From Mytilus galloprovincialis (taxonomy: Eukaryota; Mollusca; Bivalvia; Mytilida; Mytilidae): DNA of 64,000 nucleotides. Positions 35,250 to 58,590 of the stretch are shown one piece after another. Numbering within the stretch: position 1 is the first letter of the stretch; each line of letters starts with the position of its first letter. Where the stretch lies: positions 58,646,793-58,710,792 of the forward strand of contig NC_134840.1 of the NCBI RefSeq assembly GCF_965363235.1, in the 5' to 3' direction. The position numbers and the translations under genes are program-made. Under the pieces are notes generated by a model. That model was not told the DNA's origin. It saw nothing but the letters and a program-made list of their open reading frames with translations, and searched no databases.

Positions 35250-35411
35250 AAAGTCATATGAAACGAGTGACTGGTGAAAAATAATGTTTATCCAATTCTT
35301 GAACCCCATGCATGTATATATCATAAACTTAAAGTCATATGAAACAAGTGACCGGTGAAAAATACTGTGATTCCAATTCTCGAACCAATGCATACAAACA
35401 TTATACACTTA
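35250..35411 (+). repeat. two-copy tandem repeat, 81 bp
   Basis: AAAGTCATATGAAACGAGTG with ACTGGTGAAAAATA begins at 35250 and recurs at 35331 as AAAGTCATATGAAACAAGTG with ACCGGTGAAAAATA. Each continues with TCCAATTCT.GAACC and ATGCAT. The antisense open frame here simply spells the duplication twice. Confidence 0.6.
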
Positions 35412-37254
35412 GTCTTCTGTGCACGATTTTATCTTTTTTTACGCAAACATTTCGTATCATTTTATCGTCTGCCTGTTATTGTGTGAACATATGACAGCTA
35501 CTTAATATCGTGTTTTAAGTTTACCTATTGTTAACTTATAGTAAACAATCAACAAAGAAGCATGGATATTGAGCACGTGTATAACATGTACAATCAGATA
35601 ATAAGTTATTAAAATGACAGATCCATGCGTATTGCGATCACCGGGTTTTTACGAGAAGGGTCACGCTGAGGTCACTTGCATACCGAAAATATGTCGTGCG
35701 AATTGCTTCTTAGAAGCAAGCAATCAAAAAAGCTAAACTTCTTCTAAATGTGGACAAATTAAAGAATTTTCTTCAGAAAAATGTATACGTACATAAGTTT
35801 TATAATGAAAATTATCCATTTAGTTATAAAAAAAAATATGCATAATTTTTTTTTAATTTGAGGTTTCGTATGACTTTAATAAATATCCATATCATGAGTA
35901 ACATGTATCCGTCATGATATGTACATGTATGTAATATTTTCCACTGAACTCAACCATCGTCATCATGGACTTTTCATTTTCATACCGTATTCATCTAATA
36001 CAGAGCTGTTAAAACCTGTTGCACGCCAGGCAAATCTATAATTTCGTTGTTTATTGTAATGCTGCATGTATCTTGATTCTCTGCTCAACATTTCTAAAAT
36101 TTCATTGTATTCGAAACTACTCATCTTTAAAATCATATATCTGACCTTCGAAATTTTGCATCATAAACAAGGTTGTCAGTTATGATAAATTCATGCTGTT
36201 TTTTTCTTTTCACTGTAACAATGTGTAATTTTCTTCATGTTTATGTTCGAGAAAACTTTAAATGCATATCAAAAGATCAGTTCTTTCTGTTTCTGCGTAG
36301 GCTTTGTTATATCCACGAAGACATTAATTAATTTTTCCATTTTTGTATCTGACAAGTAAATTTACTATTTTAAAATACAATTATTAATCGTGTTTGATTT
36401 CATAGATAATGCTTTGTTAAAAAATCTTTCATTATGGACATTTTACAGTTAAAAGGTTGTTATCTACTATTTCAGCTAATTCATAAATAAATTTCCTTTT
36501 TTCACGAACTAATTTTGAAAGCTAAGCAACAGGGATTTTACTGCTTTTTTCCACCCCAGAGTCACAGCGAGGCCTTCAACACGGAGAAACGGCTTGAATG
36601 GAATTCCTTGCTAGATGCCGGTACCCAAAATCTTTGCATGGAGAAGTTACGCACATGCAGGCCAGAAATCCAGCAGATAAGACTACAATAGTAAAACAAC
36701 AAGCTTTTCTACATTCGAGGCAATTTGAATTAAATCTAAGATTGTCATTATTATTCAACAAGATCTAGTGAATACATTTTTCAACCACCTATAATTCTGC
36801 AACATGCTTTAACATTTTATTACAATGCTATTTACAGGTTGGAACTTGTTGCAAAATGATTTAAAGATTTGGGATCTTGTGGATATTAGATTTTCCGCCA
36901 GGAAAGTCAAGCAAATATTTCAAAAACATTTTTTTTATTTTATTGAATGTTCTAATCAATGTCAACGTAAATTAATTTAAGCACAATCATTATAAAACCT
37001 GATAAGTAATGATTACTTATAACTATATTTCTTTGCTTTTTTTTGCTTTTGTGCCAATTATCATTTCATTTGCACCAAAACAGTACATTGTATTTGAGCC
37101 AACAATACAGGAAAATGGTTAAATAATAGATCTATATTGGAAAGATTAGTTTTCTCGTTTGAAGTTTTTTACATTTGTCATTCCGGGGCCTTTAATAGCT
37201 GATTATGCAATTTGAGCTTTTGTAATTTTCAAAGGCCATCCAGTGACATATAAG
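35412..37254. other. gene-free stretch
   Basis: No coding region recognised. A partial family A scrap lies at about 37150-37230 (TTCCGGGGCCTTTAATAGCT). Otherwise featureless AT-rich sequence. Confidence 0.35.
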
Positions 37255-37428
37255 TGTTCAGTGACGGATCCAGAACTTTTCCTAAGTGGGGCCCGCTGAC
37301 TGACCTAAGGGGGGACCCTCTCCAGTCATGCTTCAGTGATTCCCTATATAATCAACCAAATTTTTCGCACGAAGGGGGGGGGGGGGCCCGCCCCCCCCCC
37401 AGGCCCCCCCCCTGGATCCGACTATGGT
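37255..37428. repeat. short element with inverted GGATCC-containing ends and G/C runs
   Basis: The left end GTGACGGATCCAGAACTTTT and the right end CCCCTGGATCCGACTATGG are inverted with respect to each other, and the interior ends in G13/C11 runs (about 37375-37400). A related element is at 39444-39600. MITE-like. Confidence 0.5.
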
Positions 37429-38080
37429 GTTTATTTCTTTGTCATTGGCAATCATACCACATCTTCTTATTTTATAGTGTAATAATCATGTAAAAACACA
37501 ATTGTGATTACAGAGTATAACATATTGCTAATAAATTATGGTATATTCACCAATAAACCAAAATTATAACATTAAATCCTTTTGAGTTTTTTTAATACGG
37601 GGATTGTAGATTTTGCTTCTCTATTTGACAGTGGTTGACTGTATCATTTAACAATGTTGCTGTGCTACATTTGTTGTGATTCTGACTTTGCACCTTACAA
37701 CTCTATCTATACGTTTTGTTTCTTTTTTTAATACATCAGATTTCCTTCATTTCATGTCTTTAAAAATCACAAATGCATTTCCTCCGATATTTTTATCCGA
37801 ATTAACTATGTCCATTTGTCACCTAGAACATATAAAAAAAGTTTTATACGAGAAATCAGTATGAACTCACTTACTTACCCAATGAGGAATGTGTGATTCT
37901 CTAAAACATTTCTTATACTAGCCTCGCATTCAGGATGCATCTTGCATCAAATTAGTTATATTCAACCTTTAAATTGGCGCAAAAGTCATACTTATTCAGT
38001 TTAGCGCAAAAGAAATACGATCCTGTGGCGACAATGACATTTTACTGCATTTTTCAATAAACAGCTACGCCATGAGCGCA
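37429..38080. other. gene-free stretch
   Basis: Begins with a family A scrap (TTGGCAATCATACCACATCT at about 37444). Nothing else recognised. Confidence 0.35.
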
Positions 38081-38082
38081 TG

Positions 38083-38921
38083 ATACGCCCGTCGTCTTGT
38101 GAAGTTTTAAGTAATAATCATAAATAGTTCCTGAGACACGGCGCGACATGAAGTGAACCCCCCCTTCTTTTTTTACAACACTCAATAACTCTAAAATTAA
38201 ATTTTGAACCATCACCAAAAAGTATACAGATCTTTAGATTAATATAACTAAGAAGTGTGTAAAGTTTTAAACAATAATCATAAATTGTTTGGAGATACGG
38301 CGCGACATATTAAATCACCACTTTTTTTACAAAAAAAAAAAACCAAATTACTCTAAAATGAAATTTTGAATCATCACCAAAAATTATACAGATCTTTAGA
38401 TTAATATAGCTAAGAAGTGTGTAAAGTTTTAAGCAATAAACATAAATGGTTTTTGAGATATCATACGGCGCGACGTGTGAACCCCTCTCCACCTTTAGTT
38501 TTTTTAAACAAAAAACTCAATAACTCTATGATAAAATTTTGAATCATCACCAAAAAGTATACAGATCTTTGAATTAATATAACTAAGAAGTGTGTAAAGT
38601 TTTAAGCAATAATCATAGATAGTTTTTGAGATACGAAGCGACATGTGAAAAAAAACCACACCCATGTTTTAGTTACAAAGTCCCGTAAATTAAAAAAGTT
38701 TTAATATTATTTTCACCAAAAGAATACAGATCGTTTGATCATCATAAGAAATAATTATGTTAAGTTTCATGATTTCATGAAATTTGATTAAGTCGTTCTC
38801 AAGTTATGCCGGATGCGACATGTTTTCCGTCGGACAGACAGACGGTACGACGGACGGACAGACGGATATTTGTATACCATCATACGTCCCGTCAAAATTT
38901 TGAAAATTTTGACGGGCGTAT
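38083..38921 (+). mobile_element. pearl/Helentron-like non-autonomous element with tandem core
   Basis: The ends ATACGCCCGTC (38083-38093) and GACGGGCGTAT (38911-38921) are inverted repeats. The core repeats about every 162-173 bp: GTTTTAA.CAATAATCATAAAT appears near 38105, 38262, 38424 and 38600, each with a GAGATACGGCGCGACATG-type phrase. A GGACAGACAGACGG tract follows at about 38830-38866. The right end is preceded by a hairpin, CCGTCAAAATTTT/AAAATTTTGACGG. The plan matches the element at 16098-16542 although the sequence differs. Confidence 0.65.
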
Positions 38922-39443
38922 AAAAATTTGCGCAAATGCAATGTGCTCATCAAAATTTTATAATATTTCAGTTTATAACATTCTGATATTGTTGTATATT
39001 ATTTTTGTAATGTTCTATGTTAATATTTGATCAAATATATATATATATATATATATCTACCAATCCAAAAAATCAAAAAATACTGTCATGAATTGCCCGT
39101 CAACAAATGTTTTAATTGGATATGAAAGTAATGTTTGCATATAGTGGTTTTAAATACATCTGAATTATGTACTGATTAATATCTGATTCCTTGATTCTTT
39201 TGACAAAAAAATCTGAATTAGTTTAGTCTGGTAGAGTCTGAAACTTCTTTCAGCAAGATAAAAATCAGACAACTTCAAGCTGGCTTTTCTGATTATATAG
39301 TAATATTATCCAATGGAATTCAACGCTAAGTATCTACATAAACTATTTTTTAATCTGAAATCTCCATCACTTTTTTTTTAGACAAACAAGGAAATAATTG
39401 CATTTTCGTTGATATAATATTACTAGATATATATCACACTTAT
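38922..39443. other. gene-free stretch with AT microsatellite
   Basis: Contains (AT)n at about 39036-39056. No coding signal. Confidence 0.4.
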
Positions 39444-39600
39444 GAGTGGCGGATCCAGGGGGGGGGGATCCGGGGGTTGAAACCCCCCTTTTTTTGGACG
39501 ATCAATGCATTTGAATGGGAGCATATACTTGGAACCCCCCCTTTTTTACTCTGGGTTGGGAACCCCCCCTTTTTAAAATGGCTGGACCCGTCCCTGCTTA
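39444..39600. repeat. GGATCC-type short element
   Basis: Starts AGTGGCGGATCCAGGGGGGG and ends AAAATGGCTGGACCCGTCCC, with repeated AACCCCCC(T)TTTTT inside. Related in ends and composition to 37255-37428. An open frame across it is an artefact of the repeat. Confidence 0.45.
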
Positions 39601-39904
39601 TTGTATTACAAAGATATATAGATTGTTACGAGTCTACTTATGTCAACTATATATCAATAGTGTGGAATCTTAGAGACGACAAAACATTAGAAAAAAATTT
39701 GTTGTCACTGATATTCCCACATATGTTTAAACTTCCCGTGGTTTCGAACAAACAAGTCTATTTTTATTGATCATTTATTGTAAGTAAACAATTTACCTGT
39801 GTATATGTCCATATCATACGGTTACATGTGAGTTGTGTAAAACGTAGGTGATTCACATAATTACCGGTTAAAACACTTAGCATCCGTAGTTACTTGTTAA
39901 AAAA

Positions 39905-50907
<11,003 letters not shown>

Positions 50908-51189
50908 CGACTGTTCGATAGGAACATCAACATTTAGACAAAGAATGGTCTATATTTGATACTTCTCTAACCAGTAGGGACGGCGATATACCAGTTGATG
51001 AGATTTGTAGAGCAACAGCTAGATGAAGTGAATAATATTTACCTCATCCTCGATCGAAATGTATATTATATAGGAATTATTCATGTCTGTCCATCTTTCA
51101 ATTTATGTCTTGCTCATAGTTTGTCAATACAATGAAGGATATAATGATATGCATTAAATACCTGTTTCCTAACATCAGACTGTATCATA

Positions 51190-51195
51190 AATAAA
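51190..51195 (+). terminator. possible poly(A) signal of the calcyphosin-like gene
   Basis: AATAAA about 283 bases after the stop codon. It is the first perfect hexamer I noticed; in such AT-rich DNA it may be chance. Confidence 0.35.
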
Positions 51196-52012
51196 GGATA
51201 TTTAAATAATGGTAAAGGTAACAAGCTTTGATGAATTTGCAACAATAATAGATGTGTATACCTCATCTCTAAATATGAATAGTGTAGTTCAGCTAAAATC
51301 TTCATGTATTTCAAACTATAAATCAAAATTAAATGACTAGTCACTTACCTAATTACCTTTTACACAACCAACACTCAAACATGCCTTGTTGTTTCCCATT
51401 CACAAATTTTGAAATTAGTGGAAGCATATATATAGTATTTTGTAGCTTCTTATGTCATTAATAAGGCTGAAATGTTTTTTCAGAAGGTCATTTTCACCGA
51501 TTTTGTTTGTCTGTCTCAGAACTTTTTAAATGAAATATATGTGAATGATACTTTTTATAACTGTTTCCATCCCTGAAATTACTGTCATTAATGTTCATAT
51601 ATGAGGTTAAAATGTCTGATAATTCAAATTTACTACTATAAATGCTAGGGTTTAATTGTATGAACCGTTCTATTGATAAAACAGGGTCAGCAACCCAAAA
51701 CTGACACAATTAGTCAACGTGACAATAATGGCGAGCCAGCAGCCAAACATATGTTAATTGCAGATATACAACACAACTTTCTTAAGAATCTACCACCAAA
51801 CGTCCAAATAAATCTGAAAAAAACGCCATATTTCTTTTCTATTGGAATATATTTTATAATACCGCGCTAGCATCAAATTAGTTATCTGTTTCTTTGTTGC
51901 GTGAATATTTTTTAAGAAACTTTTAATTCTCCCTCATCAAAATATTGTATTCCTCCAAGTTTGAATTTAGAAAATAACATAAATCCCCTCAGGGCTGACA
52001 GAGTTGAATTTA
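51196..52012. other. gene-free stretch
   Basis: No coding region or repeat recognised. A 65-codon frame at 51673-51870 has no domain. Confidence 0.35.
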
Positions 52013-52570
52013 AAAATAAAGAGATGTAGTATGATTGCCAGCGAGATAACTATCCACCGCATATCAAATGAAGTGGTTGTAAGCTATTATAGGAAACCTT
52101 ATGACATTCAACAATGAGGTAAACTCACACCGCATAGTCGGCTATAAAAGGCCCCAACATAAAAAAAATATGAACCATTTGGAATGAGAAAACTTACTGC
52201 CTTATTCACATTAAAAATAAGAAGAATGTGGTATGATTGTCAATGAGACAACTTTACCGAAGACCGAATGGCATAACAGTTAACTACTATAGTTCACTGT
52301 ACGACCTTCAACAATAAACAAACCCCTTTAACTATAGTCAGCTAAACAATTAACAAATGTATAACAAGTCAAACGAGAAAAGTAATATATATGAATATAT
52401 GAAATACAGCAACAAACTACAACCGCTGCATTACAGGTACATAGAGAATGTGGCGGGGTTAAACATTTTGGCGAGTGCCCATCCCTTCTCACCTTTGACA
52501 GGTGTAACAGCACATCATATGAACAAACTATACAAATCATTGGATAGCACTTTACACGTCAAATCGTTAC
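52013..52570 (+). repeat. dispersed mussel repeat, family A, with a tandem 5' part
   Basis: The 5' unit occurs twice: GATGTAGTATGATTGCCAGC at about 52023 and GAATGTGGTATGATTGTCAA at about 52223. Each is followed by CAACAATGA/CAACAATAA, a TAGTC.GCTA phrase and GAGAAAA. The second copy continues to GAATGTGGCGGGGTTAAACA and GGTGTAACAGCACA, as in other long copies. Repeat-derived open frames only. Confidence 0.6.
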
Positions 52571-52624
52571 CAATAAATGCAACAGTAGTATACCGCTGTT
52601 CAAAACAGAAAAAAAAAAAACATT

Positions 52625-53030
52625 TAACGAAAACACTGATCAGTTTTCATGGTTAAGTTTCTTTCTTATATACTATACGTAATATATCAACTATATTTAA
52701 TGCATATATTGATTGCAGGGTATACATGTCTGTCTAACATGGCTCCTCTGACCTTGAACTCGTCATTAGTTCGTTAGTCAATGTGTTTCATTTCCTGATC
52801 AAGTTCGTTTCTAAGAAACAATAAGCAAAAGAATAACTATGTTTGGTGTATAAATTTATTGTAAGGTATACATGTATTTTTGGTTAAGATTATCTGACCT
52901 TGACCTAATTTTCTGGGATCAAGTTAATTGTATGTGATACTTGTTATTAGAACTATTAACAGTATATCAGTAAATCAGGCGAGACATTTCAACGTGAGAA
53001 TGCACTCAAGGTTGCATCTCTGTTAATATT
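52625..53030 (+). repeat. fragment of the 143-bp tandem family of 57424-58590
   Basis: Phrases TTAAGTTTCTTTCTTATATA, ATATATCAACTATATTTAAT, GTATACATGTCTGTCT and TGACCTTGACC, and the end phrase CAGGCGAGACATTTCA, match the last two or three units and the far end of the larger element. Confidence 0.55.
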
Positions 53031-54054
53031 GACAATGCGATTTCCCATAGGAACTTTTACGGCTAAAACTGTACCACTTTTACTATGAAAATTTGAAAAA
53101 AAATCTTATCCTATAATTGAAAGTTCATATGCACCACAATTTTGTTCAAAGGTCAAAATATAGGGCTGTGCGGCATATTTTCAACGTTTATATACCCTGA
53201 ACTTCTTAAAGTTTAAACTAACACTAGTTTTCTTAACTACCCCTACCTCGAATGAAAGGTTACCACAGATTTGTACATGTTTATTCACTGGTAACATTCC
53301 CATGTTATGTCTCTGTGAGATGGAACACAGAGAGCATAACTGGGAACCAGTATGTAAACAAAATTAATTTTCTATGAATACTCAAGATCTCCCCAAATGA
53401 GGCGTGTTTTGAGAAACAGGTGTATTTACAAAGTGCAACCTCAAATTATTGACTGATAACACAATCAATATTTTACCAATACAAACAATATACAAATATC
53501 TAATTACAGTTTAAAGAATAAGATTATTTAAAGGACGAATTTGGTCAAGGCAATTTACGAAAAACAAATATGACGTTTTCTTATTTTAAAGCAAATACTA
53601 AAATCATCACATGATCTACAATAGCAACCAATCTAGTTGTTTTTCAAGATTCACCAATGTATTTGATAACATTTACAGATATGTTCACTTGTTGAATCTC
53701 ACATGTTCAATTAACTTCAATTTGACACCATAGCATGCTTTGTTATGTTTTGGACATTGTTCACTGTAATTAAATTTAGAGTTGTAAGACTAATAATGTA
53801 CCCATATGTCGAACAGCGTCTTCTGTCATGGTCGTGCGCCATTATTCAAACGAAAGCTATTTTTCAGAACATCACAAAAAAGTATACCTATGGTCATTTT
53901 CACACACATATATATGAATATGCTGTATGCTGAATTGATAAATCCTTTTAACTATACTTTTAGAATTTTAAAACTGAATTAAAAAAAAGTGTCTGGTTTC
54001 ATCAAAATGATAAGATTCAAACAGTCAAACGAAATTTCGAAATAAAGGAAACAG
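53031..54054. other. gene-free stretch
   Basis: AT-rich, no coding signal and no repeat structure seen. Confidence 0.35.
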
Positions 54055-54425
54055 TTGTATACATAAAGGCAACAGTAGTATATCGCTGTTCGAAAGTCAT
54101 AAATCCCGTGTTCAAAAGTCATAAATCGATTGAGAGAAAACAAATCCAGTTACAAACCAAAACGGTTTCCAATGGAAACGCATCAACTATAAGAGGATAA
54201 CAAAGGAACACCAAAGTGCAAAAAAAAAAACAAAAACGCCAAGACATACAGAAAAGAACATTTTGTTAACAAATATCATATATAAAGGCAAAAGTAGTAT
54301 AGCGCTACTCGAAAGTCATAAATCGATCGAGAGAAAACAAATCCGGGTTACAAACTAAAACGGAGGAAACACACCAACCACAAGTCAGGAATATTATTTT
54401 CTGACTTGGTACAGGACATTTTAAG
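54055..54425 (-). repeat. dispersed mussel repeat, family B, inverted, partly duplicated
   Basis: AAAGGCAACAGTAGTATATC and TCATAAATCGATTGAGAGAA occur at about 54065, and again as AAAGGCAAAAGTAGTATAGC and TCATAAATCGATCGAGAGAA at about 54293. The stretch ends in TTCTGACTTGGTACAGGAC, the inverse of CCAAGTCAG phrases in 4530-4835. Confidence 0.6.
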
Positions 54426-55071
54426 GTACTGTTACAGTTTTAAAATAAAAAATTATTCTCTACAAATGTTTAACTAAAAGTAACATCTTTCCTATACCAA
54501 TATCCTGTAATAAAGTTCGTTTTAGCTTGTTTTAAGTTCGTTTTTAGTCACATATGCAGACCGTGCAGTTGCCTATAATTAATTACACCAACTTCTTTTG
54601 AACTCCGGGAATAGGTGTCACATAGGCACTTATACCACATGTACATCTTATTTTAATTTAAAAAAAAGTCTAAAACCCATACACATAATAGTATATACGA
54701 TTTTTTGAATAAGTAAATACTTTTCCATTCTGTTTTCTTCTGAATTTGAGACGTATTTATTACAAACCAAGTTTTTGAAACCAGGTATACAGATAGAGAC
54801 ACATATAATGTTATTAACCAATCAAGCTGCCCTATGTCTATATACATATAACTTTGTATTTAACAAAAACTTTGAATCAAATTATGTAATAAGAAGATGT
54901 CTCATCTTTTAATTAATTTTCAAGTCATTTGTTTCATTTAAGGGCACCGCTGACTAGTCGGCGGAATCCTACAGTTATCGTACGGTTTTGTATGTCTGTC
55001 TGTTTGCACTTCTATATCGCAGAATAAATCACGATTGCATTAACTGGTTTCCATTATTTTCATATACGTAC
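54426..55071. other. gene-free stretch
   Basis: Nothing recognised beyond the phrase GGGCACCGCTGACTAGTCGG near 54941, whose origin is unknown. Confidence 0.35.
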
Positions 55072-55590
55072 ACGGGTTTTCTTATCAGGATTTTCTTAAC
55101 CCAGGCATAGATTACCTTAGCTGTATTTGGCACAACTTTTTGGAATTTTAGGTACTAAATACTCTCCAACTTTGTATTTGTTTGGCTCTATAATATAACT
55201 ATTTTGATCTGAGCGTCATTGGTGAGTCTTATGTAGACGAAACGCGCGTCTGGCGTATCAAATTATAAGCCTGGTACCTTTGATAACTATTAAGTACAAC
55301 ACTGGGTCGATGCCACTGCTGGTGGACGTTTCGTCCCCGAGGGTATCACCGGCCCAGTAGTCCGCACTTCGGTGTTGACATGAATATCAATGATATGGTC
55401 ATTTATAAATATCCTGTTTACTAAATTTTGAAATTTTCGAAATACTTAGGATTATCTTATCCTAGGCATAGATTACCTAACCCTTATTTGGCACAACTTT
55501 TTGGAATTTAGGGTTCTCAATGCTCTTCAACTTTGTATTTGTTTGGCTGGTACCTATTTACACCACTGGGTCGATGCCACTGCTGACGTT
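55072..55590 (+). repeat. retrozyme-like element, more than one unit, decayed
   Basis: TTTGGCACAACTTTTTGGAA occurs at about 55126 and 55487, 361 bp apart, and TTGTATTTGTTTGGCT follows both. One hammerhead copy remains (55213-55256). The second unit jumps from TTTGGCT to GGTACC, losing its ribozyme, and ends near 55590. Confidence 0.62.
55213..55256 (+). ncRNA. hammerhead ribozyme remnant with changed core
   Basis: Stem I (GCGTCA with TGGCGT), stem II (GTC/GAC), GAA and the fully self-complementary stem III ACGCGCGT are intact. The core reads TTGGTGA instead of CTGATGA, which should strongly impair cleavage. Confidence 0.55.
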
Positions 55591-57259
55591 TTCTTGATAT
55601 CAATTAATTTCCATTTTTTAACTGAACTATTTGACCTGTCAGTGTATATGTTAAGTTTATTTGGGATGTTCATTCATAGTAAAAAGATCTAATATAACGG
55701 TCCAGTGCTTATTTAGAAAAATTACAATTACACACACAGACTTAATTTGTAATGAAGTATACACTTTTTGATGTAATGGCTCATCAACTAACATTTAAAC
55801 TATATCATAATGGTAAAATGCGTGCAATCATAATCGAAAGAGAAAATTTGACATTGGAAACAGGCTCAGAATGTTTATATCAACAAGCTAAGTAAGGAAA
55901 ATAAATTCAAATAATCGAACGATTCCTTGTATGGGATATTGACATTATGACAATTTATCATTTCTGTCTGCTTTCTCGAGACTTTAATAGATAGAAACTT
56001 TAATAGCGAAACTGACCATTAATATAAGATCTGTAATAATGCTAATAATGACAGAAACCGTTAAGAAGTTACGGCCAATAAACGATTATTTCGATTTAGA
56101 TAAATGCGCTTTTACATACTTTATTGAAAAGCATTGTAAAAGACAGACATGGTAAATGGCTAAACGATCATCAATTCGTTAATGGCCATTGTTCTAAGGT
56201 GAGCCGGTCATTAAAGAATTTATGAACAAAAAGTGGACCCTTGTTTTAACGTTAATAACTAACGTGATCAAGATACTGAAGTTTTAATCGAGAAGACATT
56301 ACGCTATGATAATCATATATTTTTATCTTCAAACTGATTTACATATATGTGATTACATATACAACTTGTTAATCTGATGTTTAAAAAAAAATGCGTTTTT
56401 CAATTATAATGTTTTTAAAAAAGTTAGTCATACTTATTGCATGTCTCAATATAGCTTGATATGAATTGTCTTAACATGAATCATAGTGTGAAGAAATAAT
56501 ATATATGTGAAAGAATTGATTTGTCATGAGTACAAATGCATAAGCAATTTGTATATCCTTTTATAAATCACGTCGTTTCACATTATTATTTTATTGATCT
56601 TAGTAATTTATATCAAGAAAACAACTTTTACATATGTGTTTATCTATGGGTGAGCTCGGTTGGCGTGTTCCGAACACGAGACATCTGTTTCTCCATTTTT
56701 ATTGTGTCATGGGATTGTATTTTGACAAATGAGCAACAAGGCATTATTGAAACTGCCCCCTTGTTTTTAGGCTGCATCTATTTGCTTTAGCGAGAGAGAA
56801 AAACAGACCACGTTTAAGGTACAAACAAAAATAACCTACTTAAATTAACGAACACACATGGGACAATTACTGTTAAGTGTTAGTCTGATAGAAAGATGTA
56901 GTTTTATTTGCGTATTTCCCTTAAAATAATGCTTTATATGATCAAATACGTAAACATATAGTTAACCAAAGATGTGTGTAGTTAGCCTTCATTTAAATGA
57001 TCATCAATTTGTAGTTTTCATTTCCCTGACTTTCAGTTCCCTGCTGCGCCATTTTGTATTCTGTTTACAACTTATTTCTTTTCGGAGCGGTTGGAAGGCA
57101 TTCAAAGCACATTTTGCCATTTTGTATTTAACCTCTAGTTGATTTCGTGCATTCCGATCATCTTTAATTCACCAATCGAGCGCCAGCTGTATACTTGAGA
57201 CGTCGATACATTGCAGAATTTCCGGTTAAAACACCTGCCAACCGTAGTTACATGTGAAA
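55591..57259. other. gene-free stretch before exon-1 copy B
   Basis: No coding region recognised. The last 45 bases (TCCGGTTAAAACACCTGCCA and following) match the 5' flank of calcyphosin-like exon 1 at 39905 and may hold promoter or 5' UTR sequence. Confidence 0.4.
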
Positions 57260-57333
57260 ATGGCTGACATACTCATAGATTTGAGGGCCAAAATTCTAGA
57301 ACGCGGACCAAATGGTATAAAATGCATAAGCAG
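57260..57333 (+). CDS. calcyphosin-like exon 1, copy B
   Basis: ATG at 57260 opens MADILIDLRAKILERGPNGI, 74 bp like copy A, with donor AG|GTAAAA in phase 2. The intron start (ACACATTTTCCTAGTTTAAC) also resembles copy A. It is intact as an exon and could splice to 63517, but Cys12 and Ala17 of copy A are changed. It may be the first exon of the next gene or an alternative first exon. Confidence 0.7.
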
Positions 57334-57423
57334 GTAAAAGTTTTGAAATGATACACATTTTCCTAGTTTAACAACATATTTAAGTTTATTTTTAAATTTA
57401 CATCTCTGTTGCAAGTCGATTTT

Positions 57424-58590
57424 TGTCGAGCCTGTGCCTTCTGTAACAGAAAGCTCGACACAGGGATAGTGATCTAGCGATGACGGCGGCAGAGGTGGCG
57501 TTAATTAACTTAAAAGCTTTATATTCTATAAGGTGTAAGACCTTAATGCTTTATACTTATATACATATGCCTTATATTATGAAGCTTCCGTCTGTCATGT
57601 AAACTGTCTTTGACCTCATTTTCATGGTTCAGTGGCTAATTGATAAAAAAATGTTTTGTTATGTTTTTATGAGTAATAGGATAACAACATGTAGTATGTG
57701 CGTACCTTGCAAGGTCTCATGCCTGTCAGACAGTTTTCGCCTGACCTCGACCTCATTTTATGGATCAGTGAACAAGGTAAATTTTTCGTGGTCAAGTCCA
57801 TATCTCAGATACTATTAACAATAGGTCTACTATATTTAATGAGTGTAATGATTGTAAGATGTATATGTCCAACTGGCAGGTGTAATATGACCATGACCTC
57901 TTTTTTTATGGTTGAGAGGTTTAGTTAAGTTTTGTGGTTTTGTTCTTTTTTCTTATACTGTATACAAAGGTTCAATCGTATTTGGTGTATGGGATTATTT
58001 AACGATGTACATGTCAGTCTGGCAGTTTTTATTTTACCTTGACCTCATTTTCACGGTTCTTTCCTAAGTTTTTAGTATTTATGCTTTGGTCTATGTTTCT
58101 TAAACTATAACAATATGTCAACTATATTTGGTGTATGGAATGATTGTAATGTTTATATGTCTGTCTGGCTATCATTATCTATTATTGACCTTATTTCATG
58201 GCTCATTGGTAATGGTAAGTTTTCATGGTTAAGTTTGTTTCTTAGATACTATAAACAATATATGAACTATTCTTAATGCATATATTGATTGGAAGGCATA
58301 CATGTCTTTCTGGCATTGGTTATCTCACTTGACCCTATTTTCATTTTTCATTGGACAATGTTTTAATTTTCTGAATAAGTTCTTTTCTAAGAAACTATAA
58401 ACTATATTTGTTGAATTGAATCGGTAGTTTGTGAATATGTATTTCCGGTTTGATTCACCTGACCTTGACCTTATTTTCTTAAGTTTATGTGATACTTATA
58501 GTAAAGCTTTATACTAAGGACTATCAACATAAAAAACAATAATCATTGAAGCAGGCGAGAAACTTCAGCAATTACACTCTTGTATTACAC
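57424..58590 (-). mobile_element. pearl-like element with seven degenerate 143-bp tandem units
   Basis: Starts TGTCGAGCCTGTGCCTTCTG, which with CAGAAAGCTCGACA forms a hairpin, followed by a short GGCGGC-type tract near 57484-57500. The phrase TTGACCTCATTTTCATGG or variants recurs near 57610, 57743, 57893, 58040, 58182, 58330 and 58467 (spacings 133-150). It ends near CAGGCGAGAAACTTCAG. Hairpin end, short-motif tract and tandem core is the pearl/Helentron plan, inverted here. The element lies between exon-1 copies. Confidence 0.6.

Noticed and set aside
36576-36761. 61-codon Cys-containing minus-strand frame
   Set aside because: No signal peptide, regular cysteine pattern or homology was recognised. 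Consistent with chance.
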